The translations under genes were made by a program, and so were the position numbers. A DNA stretch of 40,017 nucleotides from Gammaproteobacteria bacterium (lineage in GTDB: Bacteria; Pseudomonadota; Gammaproteobacteria; Steroidobacterales; Steroidobacteraceae). The notes below the pieces were generated by a model. The model was not told the origin of the DNA. It did not search any database and worked only from the letters and a program-made list of their open reading frames with translations. Where the stretch lies: NCBI GenBank assembly GCA_005878095.1, contig VBNH01000075.1:1-40017 (forward strand). Reading direction: 5' to 3'. Shown here piece by piece: positions 9,016 through 15,344 of the stretch; position 1 is the stretch's first letter, and every line of letters starts with the position of its first letter.

Positions 9016-10818
9016 ATGCCCTTCGTGACGGCGAAATCCCAGAAGCACGACTACGATGTCATCGTGGTCGGCTCCGGAGCCGCCGGCGGACAATGCGCCT
9101 ATGCGCTGTGCATGGACGGCGCGAAGGTACTGATGCTCGAGGCGGGACGCCGGTACAACCCCGCAACCGAGACGCCCATGTTCCAGACGCCGGACCAGGC
9201 GCCGCTCGCGGGCGTCGGCACGCCGCAAAAGCCCTTTGGCTTCTACGACGCCACCGTGGACGGCGGCTGGGAGGTACCCGGAGAGCCCTATGTGCGCACG
9301 AGCGACGAGCCTGCGGGTCGCTTTGATTGGTGGCGGGCGCGCATGCTGGGTGGTCGCACGAATCACTGGGGGCGAATCTCGCTGCGCAACGGTCCCTACG
9401 ACTTCAAGCCCTGCAGTCGCGACGGGCTGGGGTTCGATTGGCCGATAGCTTACGAGGACGTCGCGCCCTACTACGACAGGGTCGAGTTGCTGATCGGCGT
9501 ATACGGCAGCAACGAGGGCCTGGAGAACACGCCGGACTCGCCACCGGGGTGCCTGCTGCCGCCGCCCAGGCCGCTGGTCAGCGACCTGCTGATGGCACAG
9601 CGGGCGAAGCGCCTCGGCATAGCGGCGATACCGGGCCATAAGGCGGTTCTGACCCGGCCGCTGGACTTCAGAAGCTCGCCGGCCCGCTTACATCCGGGCA
9701 ATGTCACCGCGCAAAGGATCCTCGCCGAGGACATGCGTGCCCGCGCGGTTTGTCTCTGGGCGACGCCGTGCGGGCGCGGCTGCTCCATCCGCGCAAACTA
9801 TCAGTCGACCACCGTGCATCTGCCGCCCGCGCTTGCGAGCGGCAATCTCGACATCACGACCGACGCGATGGCGTACGAGGTCACGCTCGGGCGCGACGGC
9901 CGGGCTAACGGCGTGAGCTTCATCGACCGGACCACCGGCAAGCCGCAGCACGCAAGCGCACGGGTAGTGATCCTCTCGGCCAGTGCCTGCGAGTCGGTGC
10001 GCATTCTGCTCAATTCCAAAAGCGCACAGTTCCCGAATGGACTCGCCAACTCGAGCGGCCGGGTCGGGCGATACTTGATGGATACGGTTGGCAGCAGCGC
10101 GAGCGGGCAGATTCCGCTCCTCGAGAGCCTGCCGCCGCTCAATGAGGACGCTGCCGATGGCGATCAGCTGTATGTTCCCTGGTGGCTCTACCGGGATCAG
10201 CACGCCGGCAAGCTGCCGTTCGCTCGCGGCTATCATATCGAGTTCGGCGGCGGCAAGCGGATGCCGGGATACGGAACCGGGGCGGCGATGGAATGGCTGA
10301 CCAGCGGCAGCTACGGAGTGAAGTTCAAGCAGGACGTGCGCCGCTACTTCGGATCCTTCGTCCACTTCGATGGGCGCGGGGAAATGATCCCCAACGAGCA
10401 CTCCTATTGTGAGATCGATCCGAGCCTCAAGGACAAGTGGGGCATCCCGGTACTTCGGTTTCATTGGCAATGGTCGGAGCACGAGCTGCGCCAGGCGGCG
10501 CATATGCAAAGGACCTTCGCGGAAATCGTCGACTCGATGGGCGGCCGCACGCGCGGGCCGGTGCAGAGCGACGGCGCCAAGGCCATCGCGCCCGGCGGCT
10601 CGATCATTCACGAAGTCGGTGGCGCGATCATGGGGTCCGATCCGAAGACTTCGGTGACCAATCGGTGGTGCCAGACCTGGGACGTGCCGAACCTTTTCGT
10701 CACCGACGGCGCCGTGTTCGCATCCAACGCGGACAAGAATCCGACCCTCACGATCATGGCCCTGGCGTGGCGCGCGGCGGACCACATCCTCGAGCGTATG
10801 CGGCGCAGGGAGTTGTGA
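9016..10818 (+). CDS. GMC family FAD oxidoreductase B, probable glycoside 3-dehydrogenase catalytic subunit
   Basis: 600 residues from ATG 9016; GTG 8998 would add six. Neither start has a good ribosome binding site. The FAD motif VIVVGSGAAGG lies near residues 15-25. The active-site His and Asn are in IIHEVGGAIMG (H532) and NADKNPTLTIMAL (N575). Cysteines in CLWATPCGRGC occupy the place of the iron-sulphur cysteines of FAD-glucose dehydrogenases, as in the paralogue at 3553. There is no signal peptide. The next gene, overlapping by one base (TGATG), encodes the Tat-tagged small subunit, so a periplasmic heterodimer is expected. Divergence from GMC-A suggests a different substrate or stereochemistry. 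Confidence 0.88.
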   Translation: MPFVTAKSQKHDYDVIVVGSGAAGGQCAYALCMDGAKVLMLEAGRRYNPATETPMFQTPDQAPLAGVGTPQKPFGFYDATVDGGWEVPGEPYVRTSDEPAGRFDWWRARMLGGRTNHWGRISLRNGPYDFKPCSRDGLGFDWPIAYEDVAPYYDRVELLIGVYGSNEGLENTPDSPPGCLLPPPRPLVSDLLMAQRAKRLGIAAIPGHKAVLTRPLDFRSSPARLHPGNVTAQRILAEDMRARAVCLWATPCGRGCSIRANYQSTTVHLPPALASGNLDITTDAMAYEVTLGRDGRANGVSFIDRTTGKPQHASARVVILSASACESVRILLNSKSAQFPNGLANSSGRVGRYLMDTVGSSASGQIPLLESLPPLNEDAADGDQLYVPWWLYRDQHAGKLPFARGYHIEFGGGKRMPGYGTGAAMEWLTSGSYGVKFKQDVRRYFGSFVHFDGRGEMIPNEHSYCEIDPSLKDKWGIPVLRFHWQWSEHELRQAAHMQRTFAEIVDSMGGRTRGPVQSDGAKAIAPGGSIIHEVGGAIMGSDPKTSVTNRWCQTWDVPNLFVTDGAVFASNADKNPTLTIMALAWRAADHILERMRRREL

Positions 10819-11429
10819 TGGATCGGCGCACGAGCATCAAATGGGTGCTGGCCGCGAGCGCGGCCTGGCCACTGTCGGGAAAGCACGCAGCGCGAGCCGA
10901 CCCGGCGCCGACGGGCCGAGGCTACGGGACCGACCCAAATCTTCTGGCGGTTTACCACCCCGGCGAGCTGTGGCCGCTGACCTTCACGGCCCCACAGCGG
11001 CGGCTCGCGGGGATCCTCGCGGACATCATCATTCCGGCCGACGAGCATTCGCCCAGCGCCTCGTCCGTCGGAGTGGTCGAGTTCATTGATGAGTGGGTGA
11101 GTGCACCGTATCCTGCCAGCCAGCGAGACCGGCCGATCGTGCTGGGCGGTTTCACGTGGCTGAACGAGGAGGCCGCGCGCCGCTGTGGCAAGGGGTTTTC
11201 CGATCTCGCCGCCACTGAGCAGAACGGCATTTGCGATGACATCTGTGAGGAATCGCGCTCGCGATGGCGTGATGCGGCGCGCTTCTTCGCGCTCTATCGC
11301 GACCTGACCGCCGGGGGGTTCTACTCATCTCCCGTCGGCCGTAAGGACCTGGGCTACATGGGCAATGTGCCGCTTGCAAGTTTCGACGGGCCCCCGCCCG
11401 AGCTGCTCAAGAAGTTGAACCTGCCGTAA
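10818..11429 (+). CDS. Gluconate 2-dehydrogenase subunit 3 family protein (small subunit B)
   Basis: 203 residues from the ATG that shares its A with the TGA of GMC-B. The N-terminus MDRRTSIKWVLAASAAW with a later AARA site is a Tat signal. The mature part has LAGILADIIIPADEHSPSAS, the standard PF13618 opening, and ends in the family-type FYSSPVGRKDLGYMGNVPL. It should pair with GMC-B in the periplasm and deliver it there. Identical in length to the paralogue at 2930 but clearly diverged in sequence, so the two pairs are an old duplication or separately acquired sets. Confidence 0.9.
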   Translation: MDRRTSIKWVLAASAAWPLSGKHAARADPAPTGRGYGTDPNLLAVYHPGELWPLTFTAPQRRLAGILADIIIPADEHSPSASSVGVVEFIDEWVSAPYPASQRDRPIVLGGFTWLNEEAARRCGKGFSDLAATEQNGICDDICEESRSRWRDAARFFALYRDLTAGGFYSSPVGRKDLGYMGNVPLASFDGPPPELLKKLNLP

Positions 11430-11454
11430 CAGGTGATCCGGGACTGAGTGAACC

Positions 11455-12141
11455 ATGAACAAGACTCATCCGTACGCCGCCATGCTGCTCCTTTCCTGCG
11501 GGGCGGTGCCGGCTGCAGCGCAACCGGCCAGCGCGCCCTCGGCACCCTGGCGTTCCCTCTTGCAGGACGACGGCGCGCCCGACTGGCGCGGCTGGAAAGA
11601 GCCCGGATTGCCGGCGGGCTGGCATGTCGCCGGCGGGGTGCTCTCCAAGGACGGGCCGGTCGACGATCTGGTCACCAAGGAGAGCTTCGGAAATTTCGAG
11701 CTCGAGCTCGAGTGGAAGATCGGCAAGGCTGGCAACAGCGGCATCTTCTACCGCGGCACACGCGAGTACGATCACATCTATTGGAGCGGCCCGGAATATC
11801 AGCTCCTCGATGACGAGAATGCGGCGGACGGCCGCAGCCGCCTCACCGCCGCCGCGGCCGCCTACGCGCTCTACGGCCCACCGGCCGGTGTCGTGCTGCC
11901 GTTCGATCATTGGAACAAGACGCGAATCGTCGTGAGGGGCCCTCATGTGGAGCATTGGCTCAATGGCCGCAAAGTGGTCGAATATGAGCTCAGGAGTGCC
12001 GACTGGAAGAGCCGGGTTGCCGCCAGCAAATTTGCGGAGTACCCGAATTACGGCCAGGCGACGGCGGGCCTGATCGGGCTGCAGGGCGATCACCCCGGAG
12101 CCCTGGCGATCCGCAACATCCGTATACGCGAGCTGCCTTGA
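11455..12141 (+). CDS. DUF1080 family protein (3-keto-disaccharide hydrolase-like), secreted
   Basis: 228 residues. A Sec signal peptide (MNKTHPYAAMLLLSCGAVPAAAQ, likely cut near residue 22) precedes a single DUF1080/PF06439 concanavalin-like domain. Family marks are DWRGW near the start, WKIGKAGNSGIFYRG, GPEYQLLDDE, HWNKTRIVV and the C-terminal IGLQGDHPGALAIRNIRIRE. The Pfam family is named for 3-keto-disaccharide hydrolysis, and relatives in recent work cleave 3-keto-glucosides made by GMC or Gfo/Idh/MocA enzymes. It is the last gene of the plus-strand module, 25 bp behind subunit B, which fits cleavage of the GMC-B product in the periplasm. The aglycone is unknown. Confidence 0.9.
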   Translation: MNKTHPYAAMLLLSCGAVPAAAQPASAPSAPWRSLLQDDGAPDWRGWKEPGLPAGWHVAGGVLSKDGPVDDLVTKESFGNFELELEWKIGKAGNSGIFYRGTREYDHIYWSGPEYQLLDDENAADGRSRLTAAAAAYALYGPPAGVVLPFDHWNKTRIVVRGPHVEHWLNGRKVVEYELRSADWKSRVAASKFAEYPNYGQATAGLIGLQGDHPGALAIRNIRIRELP

Positions 12142-12195
12142 AGGTTCGGGAGGACCGCGCGCACCATTGACCCACGGCGGAGGGCATGGATCCTG

Positions 12196-12882
12196 ATGGC
12201 TGGAAAATTCAATCTGACGTTCACACTCGGCAAAGGGGCGGAGACTCCCGCCGACCGACCGATCCCGATGGTCTCGCCCGAGCTCCGGTCGCACGACCTT
12301 TTCCCCACGAGGATCTGGCAGGCTGAGCTCGATCCGCTCGTGCCGTATCTGGATCGGTGGGTGAAGGACGTGCTCGCGATGCGGGCAGCCGCGCCTGAGC
12401 CAGCAGGCCGAACGGTTCGTCAGGGTTGGAACACTGTGGATATGGCCGTACTGGAGCAGCCCGGCTTCGCCCCCCTTCGCCACGCGATCCGCGCGGCCTG
12501 CGCGAGCGCGCTCGGCGAGATGGGTCAGGGCGAGCGTGAGTTCTACCTGCAGTCGTGGGTCAATCTGCACGATCGCGGCGGATTCAACTTCCTGCACATG
12601 CACGAGGGATCATTGCTCTCGGGCAGTTTTTATCTGCAGGTACCTCCCGGATCCGGCCAGTTCGTGTTCCGCGACCCGCGTCCCGGGGTGCTGCACGGGT
12701 TCATCAAGGGAGGCGTGCCCAACGGCCACGCCGACATCCATCTCACCCCGAGCGAGGGGCTCCTGGTGCTTTTCCCCTACTGGATGGAGCACTACGTCGA
12801 GCCCCACGGCAACGACGAGCCGCGCATCACGATCGCTTTCAACGCCAACGCGCTCGACAGCGATCCGGCCGCGAAGCGCTGA
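12196..12882 (+). CDS. Putative 2OG-Fe(II) oxygenase (PF13759/TIGR02466-like)
   Basis: 228 residues, cytoplasmic. The double-stranded beta-helix core is visible: FNFLHMHEGSLLSGSFYLQV supplies H134/H136, PYWMEHYVEPH supplies H199, and R210 in PRITIAFNAN is where the 2-oxoglutarate carboxylate would bind. This is the TIGR02466 pattern. HMHE replaces the more usual HxHP. A purine-rich GGAGGG (12179-12184) lies 11 bases before the ATG. Substrates of this family are unknown; genes of this kind are frequent next to TonB-dependent receptors in sphingomonads and Caulobacter relatives. It is 54 bp behind the DUF1080 gene and may be the end of that operon or a separate unit. Confidence 0.8.
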   Translation: MAGKFNLTFTLGKGAETPADRPIPMVSPELRSHDLFPTRIWQAELDPLVPYLDRWVKDVLAMRAAAPEPAGRTVRQGWNTVDMAVLEQPGFAPLRHAIRAACASALGEMGQGEREFYLQSWVNLHDRGGFNFLHMHEGSLLSGSFYLQVPPGSGQFVFRDPRPGVLHGFIKGGVPNGHADIHLTPSEGLLVLFPYWMEHYVEPHGNDEPRITIAFNANALDSDPAAKR

Positions 12883-12936
12883 GCGTCATCGATCGGTGCG
12901 CGTCCACCACTCGCTGAGGCTATCGACGGACAGAAC

Positions 12937-12955
12937 CCGCCATTGACGCTGGCGG
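12937..12955 (+). terminator. Weak hairpin after the oxygenase gene
   Basis: CCGCCA and TGGCGG form a 6-bp stem around a 7-base loop, 55 bases after the oxygenase stop. No run of T follows. It overlaps the -35 box of the next promoter, so it could be chance. It may end the oxygenase transcript only partly. Confidence 0.3.
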
Positions 12956-12970
12956 TTCGGAGTCTATGAT
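12943..12970 (+). promoter_or_regulatory. Sigma-70-type promoter of the small coiled-coil gene
   Basis: TTGACG (12943-12948, 5 of 6) and TATGAT (12965-12970, 5 of 6) are separated by 16 bases. This is the best sigma-70 match I found in the window. Transcription would start near 12977, two bases before ATG 12979, which would make the message nearly or fully leaderless. Confidence 0.6.
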
Positions 12971-12972
12971 CG

Positions 12973-13356
12973 ATGTTCATGCAAGCCGCCTCGCTCGAGG
13001 TACTGGAAAAGGCCAACCTGCCGGCCCCGCAGGCGCGCGCCATCGTGCAGGCGATCGAGATCGAAATCGCGGGCGCACGCGATGCGCTCGCGACGAAGCA
13101 GAACACGCTGCTGCTGAGTCAGGACACGGCGGAACTGGGGCATGCCCTGCGGAAGGAGATGTCCGAACTGGGACATGACCTGCGGCAGGAGATGGCGAAC
13201 ATGCGCCATGGACTGGAACTCAAGATCGAGGGCGTGCGTAGCGAGATCCATGCGAGTGCCAGCAGCATCTCGCGCCAGATGTACGCAGCGCTCCTCGGGC
13301 AGATGGCGGTGTTGCTGGGGATTGCCTACTTTTTCGTGGCACATGTCGGGCGTTGA
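12973..13356 (+). CDS. Small coiled-coil protein with C-terminal membrane anchor (DUF1640-like)
   Basis: 127 residues. The N-terminal part (LEVLEKANLPAPQARAIVQA) resembles the opening of DUF1640/CCDC90-type coiled-coil proteins. The middle is a long amphipathic helix with a repeated pattern (AELGHALRKEMSELGHDLRQ), and the C-terminus is one membrane helix (YAALLGQMAVLLGIAYFFVA). It is probably an oligomeric inner-membrane protein; bacterial function is unknown. ATG 12973 gives the longest frame, but the promoter at 12943-12970 would start transcription at about 12977, so ATG 12979 (MQAASLEVLEK) is more likely used. There is no ribosome binding site. It converges on the TPR-oxygenase gene and has no obvious part in sugar use. 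Confidence 0.75.
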   Translation: MFMQAASLEVLEKANLPAPQARAIVQAIEIEIAGARDALATKQNTLLLSQDTAELGHALRKEMSELGHDLRQEMANMRHGLELKIEGVRSEIHASASSISRQMYAALLGQMAVLLGIAYFFVAHVGR

Positions 13357-13385
13357 TTGAGCCGGGCGTCGCCGAACGGCGCTAG

Positions 13386-15209
13386 CTAGCGGTCAGGTAC
13401 GGCATCGAACGCGACGGTCAGGCGGGCCTGCTTGCTGCGAAACGGCACGGTCCCGTGCCAGAAATACGAGGGAAACAGCACCAGCAGGCCAACGCCGGGG
13501 CGTACCGAGTATTCGGCGGCCAGCGTCGGGGCGGTTGCAATACCCGGCTCGCCGAACGTGAGAATGCCATCCCGGGTCTGCGCATCGCTCATGCCGTCGG
13601 GTAGCTCGATGTAGCAGGCCGAGGAGATCCAGCCCCGCGGATGGACGTGGTTGGTGTGATAGCCCGAGCTGTGCAGTCGCACCGACCAGCTGCCGTTGAA
13701 ACGCCAGCGGCCCTTGTTACGGCGGCGCAGGGGATCGGAGCCCTGGCCGATGTGCCCGAGGTAGCGGCGGATTGGCGCCTCGAATGCGCTGAACAGCGCC
13801 CGAATCGCCGGATCGGCACTGCGAGTCAGATCCGAGGTCGTCTCCGTGCCATGGCGCAGCGATTGGAAGAGCAGCGCATGGCCCATGGGATCGTGCAGGC
13901 GGTTGAGGCTCACGCTGACGTCGGCGAGGAAACTGGCTAAGTCCCGCCACGGTGGCGGCACCTCGAGCTCGAACGGTACGACCAGACTCCGGTAGTCGCA
14001 GAGCTGTGCGTAGCGCTCGTCGCCGAGCAGCCGCCAGGCGGTGGTCTGCAGCGCGATGAGATATTGGTCATCGGGGGCGTCCGCCAGCAGCCTCTCGCAG
14101 TGGGTCAGAGCCGTGCGGGCGTCGCCGACGCCGAGCTGGGCCGCCGCCAGCAGGTTTCGGGCCGGCGTATTATCCGGCAGGAGCCGCAACGCCCGCTCGG
14201 CGAGACCGACCGCCGTCGCCGGATCGAACTCGAGCGCCGCGAGGCCTGCGCGGATGAGCAGCATCGGCGGAGCCTGCACGCGCGCAGCCGCGGGAGCGAG
14301 ACACGCGTAGGCCGCGCGCGCATCCCCGGCGCCCTGCAGGATGGCGGCCTTGGCTGCCCGGAGCGTGTCGTCGCCGGGGAAGCGCTGTAGGGCCTGATCG
14401 AGCGCCGCGGTCGCCTGCCCGAGGTCGCCAGCACGCATCCAAACCAGTTGCGCGAGGCTCGTTTGCGCCTCGATGAGCCGCGGCTCGAGCTCGAGGCACT
14501 CGCGGAGCGCCTCCTCGGCACGGTCGAGGGCGCCTTGCGCGATGAGGCTGCGGGCGTAGGTGTTATGAAGCGCCGCGCTCTGGTGCCCGCGCGCGAGCGT
14601 CCGCTGTGCGACCTGCGCGGCTTCAGCCGGCTGCCCGGCCGTATTCAGGGCAATGGCCAGCGCGTGGGCCGCGGCGAAATTGTCCGGCGCCGCGGACATG
14701 ATCCGCCGGTAAGCAGCGATCGCTTCCTCCTGGCGACCGAGCGCGGCGAGTGCGGCAATGTGCTGCGCCGCGAGCTCCGCGTCGGCCTTGCCACTCAGGC
14801 AGAGCGGTGCGGCCGCGGCAAGCGCCTCCCCCAGACGGCCCGTGTCGTTGTAATAGCGGGCGAGCAGCAGGGCCGCACGGGGATAGGGGTGCGGGCCCGC
14901 CGCCGCGCGCTGCAGCAGCGGCTCGGCCTCGCTGCCCCGACCGTTGCCGAGCAACAGCTCGCCGAGCGTGGTGAGCGTTGGCATCCAGTTCGGATCCAGC
15001 GCGAGTGCCCGGCGCAGGAGCGCCTCCGCCGCCGTGGGATCGCCCAGGGCCTGCTTGGCGCCGGCGAGGAGGCGCAGCGCTTCCACGAAGCTGGGGTTGG
15101 CCGCGACGATCGCCTCGAGCTCATCGTGTGCGGCGCGATAACTGCCCGTCTGCAGCAGCTCGCTAATGCGCCGCATCGCCTCGATGAGCGCGGGAGTCGT
15201 CACGGGCAT
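13386..15209 (-). CDS. TPR-repeat protein with C-terminal putative 2OG-Fe(II) oxygenase domain
   Basis: 607 residues. Residues 1 to about 410 are a string of TPR helices, with consensus pieces such as ALALDPNWMPTLTTLGELLL and AEEALRECLELEPRLIEAQ. The last 130 or so residues are a PF13759-like double-stranded beta-helix: GYHTNHVHPRGWISSACYIE gives H521/H523, SYFWHGTVPF gives H585, and R596 in ARLTVAFDA is the likely 2-oxoglutarate-binding Arg. The core matches the separate oxygenase at 12196. Proteins of this design often lie beside TonB-dependent receptors, and here the receptor gene is directly upstream on the same strand (135-bp gap). The TPR part suggests a protein substrate or partner, which is inference. 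No signal peptide. Confidence 0.85.
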   Translation of the reverse strand: MPVTTPALIEAMRRISELLQTGSYRAAHDELEAIVAANPSFVEALRLLAGAKQALGDPTAAEALLRRALALDPNWMPTLTTLGELLLGNGRGSEAEPLLQRAAAGPHPYPRAALLLARYYNDTGRLGEALAAAAPLCLSGKADAELAAQHIAALAALGRQEEAIAAYRRIMSAAPDNFAAAHALAIALNTAGQPAEAAQVAQRTLARGHQSAALHNTYARSLIAQGALDRAEEALRECLELEPRLIEAQTSLAQLVWMRAGDLGQATAALDQALQRFPGDDTLRAAKAAILQGAGDARAAYACLAPAAARVQAPPMLLIRAGLAALEFDPATAVGLAERALRLLPDNTPARNLLAAAQLGVGDARTALTHCERLLADAPDDQYLIALQTTAWRLLGDERYAQLCDYRSLVVPFELEVPPPWRDLASFLADVSVSLNRLHDPMGHALLFQSLRHGTETTSDLTRSADPAIRALFSAFEAPIRRYLGHIGQGSDPLRRRNKGRWRFNGSWSVRLHSSGYHTNHVHPRGWISSACYIELPDGMSDAQTRDGILTFGEPGIATAPTLAAEYSVRPGVGLLVLFPSYFWHGTVPFRSKQARLTVAFDAVPDR

Positions 15210-15301
15210 GTTCTGTCGGAGCCAGCAGGCCGCAATCAGGTCGCTGGATTCTCCCTCAATCGCCCTGAATACAGTAGCCGCCGCCCCGCACGGCCGCGCG
15301 A

Positions 15302-15329
15302 CCCCTTCGCGCCACAGGTGCGCGAGGGG
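15302..15329 (-). terminator. Hairpin after the TonB receptor gene
   Basis: A 10-bp GC-rich stem with one bulged base and a 7-base loop, about 16 bases past the receptor stop on the minus strand. No U-tract follows, so termination may be partial and let some transcription reach the TPR-oxygenase gene. Confidence 0.45.
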
Positions 15330-15344
15330 GCGTCTTATTAGCGA

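Noticed and set aside
13381-13390. Palindrome GCTAGCTAGC at the end of the TPR-oxygenase gene
   Set aside because: Short and overlapping the stop codons; it has no spacing or context that would suggest an operator or recombination site.
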